A stretch of 64,000 nucleotides of DNA from assembly GCA_025094145.1 (NCBI GenBank), contig JALLLS010000004.1, forward strand, positions 434,001 through 498,000, written 5' to 3'. The stretch comes from Spinellus fusiger (lineage: Eukaryota; Mucoromycota; Mucoromycetes; Mucorales; Phycomycetaceae). Of the stretch, positions 14,000-24,726 are shown one piece after another. Made by a program: the position numbers and the translations under genes. The notes below the pieces were generated by a model. It saw only the letters and a list, made by a program, of their open reading frames with translations, had not been told where the DNA came from and did no database searches. Numbering within the stretch: the stretch's first letter is position 1; every line of letters begins with the position of its first letter.

Positions 14000-14879
14000 T
14001 TGTATTTAGTATATAAAGTGGATCTGTGAGGGTGGGTTGTGTTTTGAGTTCAACCGTAGTGTATGTGTGCATTTGAATTACTATTTTAGTAAGCAATATG
14101 TTTATATATTTATATAAATATATAAAAACAGAGCAGGGCAGGGCAGGGCAGAGCGGGTCAGAGCGGATCAGGGTCAGATCAGGGCTATTAGACTTGTACA
14201 GAATAAGATTTAGAAAAGAAAAAAAAAGGGAAAAAAGAAAGTTAATCATTAGAGCAGAAATGCCATTTTTAGAGATGGTCTATGCATTGTAACATCTCCG
14301 TAGTATGTGCCATAAAATGTATACTATTTGTAAACATAAGTCATGGATAGCCCTGTAGGATATTAACAATTATTTATAGACCATTGAATGAACTGTTTAT
14401 AATAAAGGTGTTTCTCATTATTGAGGATGGAGTTCATGTGGATATAGTCCAGTCTGATAAAGTGTAGACAGTGTACTACATAGTCAGAATCCAATAAAGA
14501 ATGAGTGCAATCTAAAGAAAGAGAGAGAGAGAGAGAAAGACTTCAAATATTCCTACTTATTCACTCTATAAGATGCTGCTACCGATGTTTTATCAGCCAG
14601 TGTGACTGATCTAAAGATTAAGGATCAGTAGAATTTCCCTCCTTTCTACAGTATACATTGCATTAATGTTTTACTTGCTAGTATAAAACCATTCATATTT
14701 ATATGTATGTTGGCATGAATGAATTTATAAATGTATAAATGTATAGATGTATAAATATAGAGATGTATAAATATAGAGATGTAGAGATGTAGAGATGTAG
14801 GCTGGGCTGATTGGACTGGTGGGTGGACTGGTGGGTTAGATGTGTGTTTATAGACTTGCTTTACAATACAATACACATC
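14000..14879. other. Convergent intergenic region MPS1 / LAS1
   Basis: Shared 3' flank of two convergent genes. It holds short tandem tracts (GGGCA units near 14131-14160; ATGTATAAAT and GATGTAGA units near 14725-14800) and no supported gene. Confidence 0.55.
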
Positions 14880-17032
14880 TCAGTCTTGTTCCATGGCAAT
14901 GGATTGAGGTTCAACAGGAAATACATCAAAATCAGGCACATCACCATTTGGAAGACACCCTATCGGACAACTCTTCCAAGAAGCAGCATCGTACATTGCC
15001 CATGCAGAGTCGCTGTCCACTACTATAGGCTGGGAGTAGAAGACTGCACTCTTGCTCTATCAATGTATAGTTCAATCTTTAGCAAACACATACACACTGC
15101 TTGTGCTTGGTGTACCTTTCTTGACAGCAGTACAAGTTGTTCGGAAAGAGCAGTTAGTTCATCATGCATACTGTTCTCATTCATGCTCTTCAACTTGTGG
15201 ACTTCTTCTCTAATCTGCTAGTAGAAAGAACAGGTTAGTATTGAGGAGTAGAAGGAGTATCATTGCAGGATGAGGAGTAGAGTAGCTTGCCTTTCTGTTA
15301 TTTCTTATCAACATAAGATCAATGTATTCAATGAAAGGCTTGAGTTCTATGGCATTGCTCTTTTTCAGTTCAGCAATGGCTTGAAGAACACAGCGTGTGC
15401 TATTAAAGAAAGAAAGAAGAAGATGTTTACTTTCCATGCATTTCTAGTGTTCAATGTACTATCTGATACTTACTAGTAGTTTGGATTGCGCAAACAGGAT
15501 TCCAGAATATCTTCTACTAGATCACTCTCAATGATCGCATTGGATGGGCTAGCACTGTCTTCCACAAAATATCTAAGCCAGCATGCTGTTTATTTATTTT
15601 TCCATCTTCTTGATAAGTACATATATTCTTCTTCATATTCTTCTTCCATGACTGCTGACATCCTGGTGTAGATGACTTACTTAGAGTTAAAAGATAGCTG
15701 GGTGCTTTCTGTGCTTCTTCCTTTGCCTCTGATGTTGGCTTAGTCTGTGTATATTATACACTCCTAGTGAGTCTTCTATTCCAACCATTTCACTTGATCA
15801 CTTACAGGAGTATAGGAATGATAGATAAGACTTTCATCAAGGACAAACTCTATACCAAACCATGAGTTCATTGACAGCCACCAACATTTACTGACAAGCC
15901 TACCTTCTTTCATATTCAATATCTTTAACATTTCAGTCACTAGTTCATTACTGAATCCAGGGAATTTTTCGTTGAGTGTTTGAATGAGTGGTTTCCATAG
16001 ATCAATCAATGCATCTGACAGACTCATGTTTTCTACTGAAGCTCGCTTTCTATACAACAGACAGTACAGTACACATTGAATAGTCTGCCATGCTGTCTTT
16101 TTCTTGGTGTCCTTACTTTTTGCCAACAGGCACCATGCCACCTACACTGACCAACAGATTTACAACCCCTACACTGACCATGTCTGGTGTTAGGTGTTTA
16201 AGAAGCTTGTTCAGTGCATTCTCTGTAGGAAGCTTGTTGGAGGAACCCATTGCCTTGCTCTCTAATGACACCCACCTCAAGCAAGTAAGTAAAGAGAGAG
16301 AGAGAGAGAGGAAGGAGGGGAGCATGTCTTTTGTGCATTGTCTTTTCTCTCTCTTTCTATTATCACCAAGAAATCTTTCTCTCACCTTTGATTAATGTTT
16401 TGCGGGCTTCCTTGTAAGTATTCAGCAGTGTCTTTACATGGTTCATTGCATTTTCATCCAACTCAATAGGGTTCTCGGGTGCCAATACTACTTTCCAATA
16501 GCACTCACGAATCCAGTTCAATGCCTTGTTTCATACAAATGCGTTAGTCCATGGCTGTTGATGAAAAAGAAAAGAAAGGGAGAAAGGGAATCCCAAGCCT
16601 ACAGTTCAACAATGCTGTAGACTGTAGACAGCTTACTTGGCTACAGGCATCCCTTAATGCAGCTAATCCCGGTAAATGCTCGTGGGTGCCAGCATGTCGA
16701 AGTTCAACAAACCACAGAGGAAGTCCCAATCGTTCAGCAATGGCTCCAATGGACATGGCAAATAAGCCTGTTTGTGCTGTATCTACAATACCATTGACAA
16801 ATCTAATCCATCCCCCTCACAGTTTTGAGTTTTATGTTTGCTAAGATGGTCCTACACTCTACTTACCTTATGATGGCCATACTGTACATAGTACGTAGTT
16901 CGTGCTGTGAGAGCCATTCTCCACCAAGACCATAGTGATCGCGAAGTTGGAGTTGAACCAGAAGAGCTGTCATTTCGACGGCAAGAGGAACATTGCCTCG
17001 AATAGCCCATGCCCTGACCTATACCACCCCAA

Positions 17033-17063
<31 letters not shown>

Positions 17064-17234
17064 AGAGAATGAGTCCATTTGTTCTTCTTTAATAGAGACC
17101 ATCGATGGACCTACCCTTTCAATACCGAGTTCTACATTTTCAGACAAGGTGGTTGTCTCTGCAAATAGCCACTGATACACCTGTTCGAATTCACATTCGT
17201 CTATCCAAGGAACACTACGTGCTACTCCATACAT
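14880..17234 (-). CDS. LAS1: Pre-rRNA processing endonuclease subunit Las1
   Basis: Eleven exons, 5' to 3' on the minus strand: 17115-17234, 16867-17018, 16637-16802, 16386-16524, 16117-16261, 15806-16049, 15681-15744, 15474-15585, 15291-15399, 15116-15217, 14880-15056; 509 residues. The N-terminal HEPN domain is recognisable from VPWIDECEFEQVYQWLF through AIAERLGLPLWFVELRHAGTHEHLPGL; RHAGTH (residues 126-131) matches the HEPN nuclease motif R-x4-H. A GGMVPVGKK segment and the C-terminal CPIGCLPNG also fit the family. Las1 pairs with the kinase Grc3 and cuts ITS2 during 60S ribosome maturation in the nucleus. The intron between 15291 and 15217 begins with GC (AAAG|GCAAGC), a non-canonical donor. 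It is divergent from ETT1 with 307 bp between start codons. Confidence 0.92.
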
Positions 17235-17541
17235 GATACAAAAAAAAAAGAACAGAAAAAAGAACAGAAAAAAGAACAGAAAAAAAAAGGGAGTGCGTCT
17301 ATAGCATTGAGCTTGATACTGTGCCAAGCCACTTTTCTCGCAATCCCCCTCACACTTTCCTCTATCCATGCAATAAAGAAAGAAAAAAAAAGAAAAAAAA
17401 AGAAAAAAAAAAGATATATAAAGATACCTATCTATCGATCTATACTATCTATATTATACTATCTATCTATATTATACTATACTATACTATACTATCCATA
17501 CTATACTATACTATCTATACTATATTACACTATCTATAAGC
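17235..17541. promoter_or_regulatory. Shared divergent promoter region LAS1 / ETT1-like
   Basis: Only 307 bp separate the two start codons. The interval holds four A-rich blocks (17240-17290 and 17375-17412) and a CTATA/CTATC tandem tract (about 17430-17535) that runs up to the ETT1-like start. Nothing else was recognised. A bidirectional promoter is inferred from spacing only. Confidence 0.45.
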
Positions 17542-18505
17542 ATGTCAAAACGATCTGCTGTTACGGATGACGCTGTGTGGGAGGGTGCCAAACGTACACG
17601 TCTTCTTGAACACCACGCGACAGACTGCAACGACACAGACTGCAAAGGGTGTGATGTGGGAGACATTGAAATCACCTTTGTCGATGAACAAGACAATGGC
17701 CAGCAGCAAGACCCAACAGCACAGGAGCTCTTGGCCATGGCCCTTGAGGAAGCCGCTCGACCCACGCCACAGACAGAGGTGGTCCGACGGTTGTTTGATA
17801 TGGCCGTGGACAAGTACACCACAGCCTCCCCCGAGGACCGTGTGGGCTATGCGGTGTGCCTGGTGGAGTTGGGCCAGTCGCTTCAGGTGGAGGAGAGTTT
17901 GAGAGAGGGACTGGACATACTGAGAGGACAGATCAAGTCAACAGAGCAAGTGTCTGTCCACCTTGCACTGGCCCATGCTGCTATTGCCCTGGCAGCCTTT
18001 CTTCGTCAGCAGAAGAATCGTCTGTTTGAGGACATGAGAGAGGAGTTGGTTGGATCGGATGGAGAGGAGGATGAGGTGTCTCTTGAGGAGTTGGTGAGGA
18101 AGCAGCAAGTGACAAGAGAAGAGGTCCAACTGTACAAGGAGGCTGTAAAGGCAATGGACAAGGCTGTAACGGTAACAGAGTCTTACGGTTGCATGTTCTT
18201 ATCTCTTTCTCTTTCTCTCTCTATTTCTCTACATCTTTCTCTCTCTCTCCTGGGGCGTGTTTCTTAGGAGCAAGACCACAAGGAGACGGATGTCAAGGCA
18301 GTGTACCGTGTTCTTCATCCACTCCTGTCTTATACACAGCTATTGGACTCACCAGCCCATGCAGACCATGTTCATGCACTGACAGAGGCCATCACTCGCT
18401 ACATCCAGTGTCTTTCTTATGAAAAGGATAGTAGTCTGCTGAATGTATGGGCTGCCTGTCTGCTTCATCAGCTCAAGTTTGAACAGGGTCAGGCCAAGGT
18501 AACCC

Positions 18506-18556
<51 letters not shown>

Positions 18557-19046
18557 CTTATCCATGGATCAAACAGGTACATGCCATGGGATGATGAATA
18601 AAGATGTTCTGTATAGGAAGTGTGTGACCAAACAGAGGCACTGATTCTCAAGGCAAATGCAGTCTACCAACAAGATCATCAGCAGGAGAGCCCTTGGGGA
18701 TGGGAATTGGTGAGTCTGTTCTTGTTGTTTCCCATCTGATCCCTGTGTAGTATGCAATGCTTCGACTCCACCAATCCACCATGGCTGTGGATGAGGATGA
18801 GGTGCTTGAGAAGTTCCAAGAAGCAGTGGAGACATTTAAAAAGGCTCTGGCCCTTCATCCTGGTACATACCATGGCCTACCATGGCCTACCATGAGTTAT
18901 TTGAGTATTTATTACCTTGTTCCTATTTCTCTATAGAAAACAAGGACCTCTCCAAGATGGTTTCTATGCTAGAAGGAGAAGAGGAGGAGGAGGAGGAGGA
19001 AGATGGAGAAGATGGAGAAGATGGAGAAGATGGAGAAGAAGAGTAA
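17542..19046 (+). CDS. ETT1: Ett1/Nro1-like nuclear helical-repeat protein
   Basis: Five exons: 17542-18171, 18268-18498, 18617-18709, 18751-18862, 18937-19046; 391 residues. It opens with MSKRSAVTDDAVWEGAKRTR, a basic nuclear-type start, followed by a helical body (RRLFDMAVDKYTTASPEDRV, YAVCLVELGQ, HLALAHAAIALAAFL, YKEAVKAMDKAVTV) in the style of TPR-like repeats and ends in a long acidic tail (GEEEEEEEEDGEDGED). Length, layout and the RLFDMAVDKY segment resemble Ett1 (budding yeast, translation termination) and Nro1 (fission yeast, oxygen sensing). The family call is by general resemblance, so other TPR-like nuclear proteins remain possible. A CTTT microsatellite fills intron 2. Confidence 0.6.
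18504..18557. repeat. CTTT microsatellite in ETT1-like intron 2
   Basis: About 13 uninterrupted TTTC units within the intron 18499-18616. Confidence 0.85.
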
Positions 19047-19125
19047 ACAGTAAACAGTAAATAAACACAGCCTTGGTGCCTAAGTTTCCCCCCTCCTTTC
19101 TTCTCCTTTCTCCTTTCTTCTTTAA

Positions 19126-20312
19126 TTATAATACATGCTTATACACCTGCTTCTGCCCCACCCAATGCCACTTTCTGTTCTCCAAAGGTAGGGAGTCATC
19201 CTCTCCAAGTGTCTCGCCCACTATTACTTTGCACTCTGACTGTAGCTTCTTCAGATGGAGAATGACTCCACGTGCAGCAGCCATGTGCAGTGACTGGGGA
19301 TGGTCCTTGTACATCACATCAACAATATCAAGCACACCCCACCCCTTGCTCTGGTCTGACTGAAGAATCCGAAGAATCTGGTCCTCCCGCTCTATTCTAT
19401 GGCGCAACAAGGATTGGATCTTGGCCACGCCCTCCTCCACAACAGGACCATGGCCTGGGTACAGCCGAGTGGGACAGAGAAGTGCCAAGGACGACAGACC
19501 GTGCATGTAGTCCGACAGATGATCAAACACAGTCGTCCCCTGCCCCAGGACACAGTCTCCTGTAAACACACTCTGCTCTTCTTCCAGCCACAGGGTGCAG
19601 TGGTCCTTGGTGTGTCCGGGTGTGTGGATGATCCTGAGCGTTGTGTCTTGTGCCGTGAATATCTGGTCATGGAGCATGGGGGTGATGGTTTCCATAGGGA
19701 ACTTGGTGATGCAGACATCGGAGGCCATTGGAATGCAGTACTTGTGGACCTGGATGGGATGGGCTGGAGTGTTGAGTGGGCTGGACAAGATATCAAGAAC
19801 ACCTCCACAGTGGTCTGCGTGGTGGTGGGTGAGGAGAATGTCTGATATGTAGGCATCTGGGGAAATGCTCATGAGGGAGTCTGTCAGCAGTTGGAGATAG
19901 CCGTCGATTCCCTGGCCACTGTCTATCAACATCTTCTGTGCTCCACTGCCAACCAGGTAGGTGTTGGAGCCTTGATGTTTGATACAGATGATGTTTGATA
20001 CAGATGATGACAGTTGATGTTTGATACAGATGATGACAGTTGATGTTTGATACAGATGATGACAGTTGATGTTTGATACAGATGATGACAGTTGATGTTT
20101 GATACAGATGATGACAGTTGATGTTCCATACAGATGATGTTTCATACAGAATCAAGTGCAAGGTGAGTTTGTTCTTTCTTTCTTCCATGTGAGTGCAGTG
20201 GAGGTGTCTCTCTACCTTGCAGTGTAAACTTCCCTGGGTTCAGTCCCAGCACCCTCCACACTCGCTTGGACAGTTGTTGGAATTTGGGAATATCTACAAG
20301 TACAGTCTTCAT
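19126..20312 (-). CDS. LACTB2-like metallo-beta-lactamase-fold hydrolase
   Basis: Two exons on the minus strand: 20216-20312 and 19126-19970; 313 residues. Motifs of the MBL fold are present: DSGQG, THHHADHCGG (HxHxDH zinc site), HTPGHTKDH, GDCVLGQGT and YPGHGP. The order and the N-terminal LSKRVWRVLGLNPGKFTLQG match LACTB2 and its fungal homologues, which are single-stranded RNA endonucleases in mitochondria or cytosol; some fungal relatives work in polyketide release. I chose the ATG at 20312 because a TATAAATA box lies at 20377-20384, too close to the in-frame ATG at 20372, and because LACTB2 proteins start near this point. The intron (19971-20215) is mostly a 26-bp minisatellite. Convergent with the ETT1-like gene, 79 bp apart. 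Confidence 0.85.
19975..20150. repeat. 26-bp minisatellite inside LACTB2-like intron
   Basis: Five to six copies of a unit built on TGATGTTTGATACAGATGATGACAGT (26 bp, split as TGATGTTTGATACAG plus ATGATGACAGT) fill most of the only intron. The unit length is not a multiple of three, so the long open frames across it are accidental. Confidence 0.85.
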
Positions 20313-21027
20313 TAGAGCCACTTGAATGAGTCCAGAATGAGTAAGAAGAGACTCAACAAGAGAGGATGACATCGACTATTTATAGATAGACCGATGTTTG
20401 TAAATTCATTGGCAAATGCAATGAATTACCTAATCCTATTCTAAATGTAGAATGCCGTGGTTGGGCCCCAGAGTTTATTTTATTTTATTTTATTTTTAAC
20501 GCTTAATGAAATGTTTATAAACTCCTGCCTGACGCGTATAAAGCACACTGTCATTAAGGTCAGTGATGGATGTAAAAGGAAAGTAAGTCTCAAGAGAGCA
20601 TGGAAGAGAGAGAGAGAGAAATCTCCTGGTGTGTAGCGACATAAAAGGAGATGGTGACACTAATAAATAAAATAAAATAAAAGAATAGTGCCTGTTTCAA
20701 TAGGTCGAGCTTAGCCTCTACACTACGATTCAGAAGATACCAAAGAAAGAGGATGGCTTATTATGTGTCTATCCTGCACTGCACACTCTATTCTCTAAGA
20801 ATGGCTATTGCATTTAAACTAGGCAGTGTCTCGTTGCATTTTGGGCCTACAAAGAAGCTATTCCTGCCCATCCATGGTCTATTGTTTTGTAGAAAGAGAG
20901 TAAGCAGATGGCCCCACCCTCGTGTGACTTGTCTTTACAGACCCTTTCTCCCTTTTCTCTTTTCTCTTTTCTCTTTTCTTTTCTTTTTAATGATGACTCG
21001 TCACCTTTTCTCTTTGTGTTCGTTACC
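20313..21027. other. Divergent intergenic region LACTB2-like / VPS25
   Basis: No gene supported. It holds a TTTTA run (20478-20500), AG and AAATA tracts, and the 18-base string AAATCTCCTGGTGTGTAG at 20619-20636, which also occurs in repeat A and, with one change, upstream of EMG1. A frame at 20753-21148 is pyrimidine-biased and overlaps VPS25; it is not supported. Confidence 0.5.
20377..20384 (-). promoter_or_regulatory. TATA box of LACTB2-like gene
   Basis: TATAAATA on the minus strand, 65 bp upstream of the chosen start at 20312. Confidence 0.5.
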
Positions 21028-21965
21028 ATGCCAAACACTTCTTTTGAGTTTTCTCTCTTTCATGACTTTCCTCCATTCTACACGTAAGATTCTTTTTTCT
21101 TTTCTTGTCTTTTCCATAGCCACCAGGCTCATCTCACTCATTCTATAGCCGACAGCCCACCCCCTCCAGTTGGGAGAGCCAGAAAACACAGTGGTCAGAC
21201 CTCATTTTGGGCTACACACACCACCACCGTATCTTTAAGCTTGACCTTCTGAAGAGCACAGCACCAGGAGGCTCCGAGTTGTTTGAAAACCAGCGTATCC
21301 AACGTAAGCCAGAGCACTGCACTTTCCATTCCATCCTTATTCCATTCCACCCCTCCAATGACCCCTGAATAGGTCGTCTCTCGGTGGAGACACTGCGAGA
21401 TATCATCCAATGCATGGTGGACAAAGGTAGCATGCACCCTCTATTCTCCTAGAAGCATGTCCATCATGAAAGTCATCCCCACCAACACTTACTTCTTCCT
21501 CTGTGCCACAAAGGGACGGCGGAGTGGGAGGACAAGCATCTCAGGCAACATGTCTACATCTACTGGTATGGACCCGACAAGTGGGCGTCACTGATCTGGC
21601 AGTGGGTAAGCACACCTCTCATAGCAAGCATAGGGCATTGCCGCCCACTGACTGACTGACTGACTGACTGACTGGGCGTGAGGGGCAAGTAGGTCAATGC
21701 CAATGGACTCAACAATACCATCGTCACTCTCTATGAACTCACAGAGGGCGAATTGACAGAAGATCAAGGTAAACTGGCCTGCTATAGAAAAAGAAAAAGA
21801 AAAAGAAAAGGAAAAAAGCCCTCTTGACGCCCATCCTCAGAATTCCATGGCATGGACACTGCGATTCTTGTCACTTGCCTCAAAGTCCTTGTCCAGCAAG
21901 GCCTGGCCCAACTCCTTCAGGGCACAGACAATGGCATGGGCGTCAAGTTCCTCCATGGTCCATAA
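21028..21965 (+). CDS. VPS25: ESCRT-II subunit Vps25
   Basis: Six exons: 21028-21083, 21149-21303, 21373-21426, 21514-21605, 21693-21768, 21841-21965; 185 residues, close to the 176 of the human protein. It starts MPNTSFEFSLFHDFPPFYT RQP, the PPxF/Y-TRQP motif typical of Vps25, then WSDLILGYTHHHRIFKL and the two winged-helix domains (LFENQRIQRRLSVETLRDII, MVDKGTAEW; NNTIVTLYELTEGE, EFHGMDTAIL). It ends GTDNGMGVKFLHGP, matching the usual GxGVKFF end. Two Vps25 copies join Vps22 and Vps36 in ESCRT-II and recruit Vps20 on endosomes. Every exon junction keeps the frame with GT-AG borders. Confidence 0.95.
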
Positions 21966-22156
21966 ACGTCATCCATTCTCATACTGTTCTTCGGACCTTC
22001 AATTCATCCACTGATAGACAGAGATGAACAACATAAAATAAAGAAGGGGAGGAACTCCTCTTGCCTGTCTGCTTGTCTGCCTGCTTTTCTCTCTTTCTCT
22101 TTCTCTCTTTCTCTCTTTCTCTTTCTCTCTTTTTCATAGTTTAGTATTTGTCTGTT

Positions 22157-23321
22157 ATGGAGGGGGTGCTCAAAGGAGAAGAACCCAGCCATCGTATCAT
22201 GACCCGTAGAGTGAGCCGCACAGTCCAGCCACGGTCTCCTGTGGTAAGCAAAGAAGGACCAGAGACAACACCGTCCTGTTCACCAGAGCCCACCCACAAC
22301 AACAGCAACAACAACAACAACAACAGCAACAGCAACAGCAACAGAGGAGGAGGAGTTCGGTCTGGCAGTGAAGGGAGTCCTGAACTGACACGCGATAGAA
22401 AGAGACGGCGCAAACAACACCCACAGCAAGGTAGAAAGAAGAAGCCTGCAGTGAGAGAGGACACTGACAGAGAGACACGACACACCTCCCAGCGTATGAC
22501 CAAAGAGGCAAGAGAGGCCAAAAAGGCACAGAGAGAAGCCATTGTCCAGCAGAGGTAAGGTGACTCGGGACAAACAGCACAGTCCTGACACAGAGGGACT
22601 GTCTCTCCATGGCCAGGCTGGCTGAACTGGACTCACTGGAAAAGGCAGTCCAACAGGGCACCCATCCAGACTACCTTCAGCTCCTACAGGACATTGAGGC
22701 CAAAAGAGACGAAAAGAGAACACGGGCCCATGCACGTCACACCCTCACAGGAGAGACCATTGGGAGAATCACCCAGGCACAGCACAAAATGGCCCTCGAT
22801 CAGTTCCAAGTGAGTCTACTTATTCACTGAGTCACTCACTCACTCACTCACTCACTCATTCATCCCAAAGTGGAATAAATTGGAGCTCCGGCGCACCATG
22901 ATACAGCAAATGCAGCAGAAGATCAATGCACTGGAGCAGGAGTACTACACACGCACGCACTATAAAGAAGGCAGTGACAAGAGTGCATGTGACTGGTCTG
23001 CATGGGTGCCTCCTGACAGGCCTTGTGTGATCAATATCCTTTTCTTAATGTGTGGAGGGTGACTTAGTTTCCTCCCCCCCTCTTTTATCTAACGAACTTG
23101 TCTTTAACACTGGGATGACGCCACCCCTTTTTGTTGTCTTACGCTCTCTTCCCTTGGGCCTTGGTGCACACCTTATCCAGGAGGATCTGGCAGAGGCACG
23201 GGGTGGGCGCTCCCAAGACCCACCCCCCTTTCCATCCTCTCCTCTTCACCACCACCACCACCCATATCATCGTCTTCCTACAGCAGCACTGGAGAGTGTG
23301 CGACCTCCCCCCATTGCCTAA
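22157..23321 (+). CDS. SDS3: Sds3-like subunit of Sin3 histone deacetylase complex
   Basis: Exons 22157-22554, 22617-22809, 22871 to about 23010-23060, and about 23181-23321. The N-terminus is disordered and includes a poly-Asn/Ser tract encoded by an AAC run (22300-22345). The core is a long coiled coil: RLAELDSLEKAVQQGTHPDY, LQLLQDIEAKRDEKRTRAHA, then ITQAQHKMALDQFQ WNKLELRRTMIQQMQQKI. This is the Sds3/BRMS1 pattern (PF08598). The 3' structure is unresolved: a fourth exon beginning EDLAEARGGRSQDPPPFP after the acceptor at 23179-23180 looks coding, but two or more donors fit. The family scaffolds Sin3 and Rpd3/HDAC1; SIN3 itself lies at 34690-38985. Confidence 0.8.
22300..22345 (+). repeat. 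AAC-rich coding repeat in SDS3
   Basis: Encodes alternating Asn and Ser in the disordered N-terminal part of the Sds3-like protein. Confidence 0.8.
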
Positions 23322-23487
23322 AGAAAGCAATAACAAGGAGATACTAAGGAGAGAATAACAGCCAAAAAGGGAATACTAAGGAGAGAATAACAAACAAACA
23401 ACAAAAAGACATGCAGCTTTGAGCATAGAACTTTTTAATACAATTAAAAAAGTGGCTTTTTGGTCACACTCCACACATTCCTACAGA

Positions 23488-24178
23488 TTAGTTGGTGCGA
23501 ATGGCCTTTTCCAAGACTGACTCATAATCAACCTAATAAGGAAAGATGAGCAACACGTCAGTACAAAAGAGAAGAAAAAGAGAAAGAGAATTTACCTCGG
23601 AGGCGTCTGTGCCCTGAACTTCAATGGCAATACCCTCGAGTCTTTTACGGAGAGCATCCTTACTAGCAGCGTACAACATCTTCTGACGGACCTTGGACGT
23701 ATCAGGAATCCTTTGTGGGTGGGTTGGATGAGAACAGTCAGTCCATGCAAAAGACAGGGTTTCCCCGTTCTTATTCTTATTCTACTACTCTATTTACCAG
23801 GTGTAAAAGGTAATCTTGCTTCTCAGACCCTCTCCAGGCTTCTCATAATCAAAGTCATAGACAGCATAACGAGGCTCATTGGCAGGGAGACACTCCAGGA
23901 AGGAGTTGTAGTCGCCTGCTTCTTCTTTCTTCTCAACAACGACTTCCTTGTTATCATCTATGGAGTGAAGGTGTGCCGTTCTTGCATAAACATCTCTTTC
24001 TTTCTTCTCTCTTCTTCTTATTCTCTCTCTCTTCCTTACCAGACAACTTGAAGATGATAAACTTGTACTTCTTACGCAGCTTGAAGTCTGTGTAAAAGGG
24101 AATACACTCATCACTGATAGCAACTCCAGTAGACTAAAGGTCAGTTTCATAGGAGAGGGGTGTAGGACGCCTCACCAT
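23488..24178 (-). CDS. COF1: Cofilin / actin-depolymerising factor
   Basis: Five exons on the minus strand: 24176-24178 (the ATG alone), 24040-24133, 23798-23957, 23596-23710, 23488-23532; 138 residues, the normal cofilin length. The spliced protein reads M then STGVAISDECIPFYTDFKL, RKKYKFIIFKLSDDNKEVVV, YAVYDFDYEKPGEG, SKITFYTWIPDTSKVRQKM, LYAASKDALRKRLEG and ends EKAIRTN. The N-terminal Ser next to Met is the usual phospho-regulated site, and the WIPDTSKVRQKMLYASSK-like helix is the G/F-actin binding site. Cofilin severs and depolymerises actin filaments. A first exon made only of ATG is a known feature of some cofilin/ADF genes. Convergent with SDS3. Confidence 0.95.
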
Positions 24179-24726
24179 TTTAAGTAACAAAAAGTGAGAA
24201 AGAGAAAAAAAAGGAAAAAAAAAAAAAAAAGACAAGGAAAAGAAAAAGCGCGTAAAGATCTATAATTTAAAAAAAAAGAAAAAAAAAAAAAAAGGTGATG
24301 GAGGTTGGGAATTGGAGTGGGTGAGCGGGGCCCTTGAGGGTGGCTTTGAGTGTCCGCTCTGTTCTATATGTTCTATAGGTGGAGGGGGTCCTGTTGCGTC
24401 ACTCTATGACGGGTGTCTCCATCAGCAGCGGAGGTAGATGCGGATGACAGGCCAATCCAATCCAACGCACAGGTCCAACGCTCAGGTCCAACTCAGTCCA
24501 ATCAGAGAGCGTTGTCTATCTACACACTTAAAGATCTTTAGGATATAAAAGGAAATAGTCAAACTACAATTGTTTAAGAAATGACATCGATTTGAGGTGT
24601 GAAAATAAATTATGTATTCATGTAGTTCTTAAACAAAGATTATGTAGATTTACCTGTAAATATCTGAATCCTGGAGGAAACCACCTTTGAAGTGGTGATA
24701 TGATATAATACTACGAATATCTATTC
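24179..24726. other. Cofilin 5' flank, no further gene seen
   Basis: Holds two long A-rich tracts (24205-24240 and 24268-24292), a GC-richer segment with repeated CAGGTCCAAC strings (24469-24492) and a TATAAAAGG at 24544-24552. No reading frame of interest. Confidence 0.5.

Noticed and set aside
19975..20150. CRISPR-like array
   Set aside because: Units are contiguous with no unique spacers, the host is a eukaryote, and the array sits inside an intron.
19793..20188. Frames with tandem SSSVSNINCHHLYQT peptides
   Set aside because: They read the 26-bp intron minisatellite of the LACTB2-like gene in all three phases; the repeat unit is not a multiple of three.
20231..20252. tRNA B-box-like string GGGTTCAGTCCCAGC
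   Set aside because: It lies inside the LACTB2-like first exon (GLNPG) and no A box or cloverleaf could be formed. No tRNA or rRNA gene was recognised anywhere in the window.
20216..20372. Upstream ATG at 20372 for the LACTB2-like protein
   Set aside because: A TATA box ends 5 bp upstream of it, and family members begin near the ATG at 20312.
20753..21148. 131-codon frame upstream of VPS25
   Set aside because: Pyrimidine-driven, overlaps the VPS25 first exon in another frame and has no recognisable motif.
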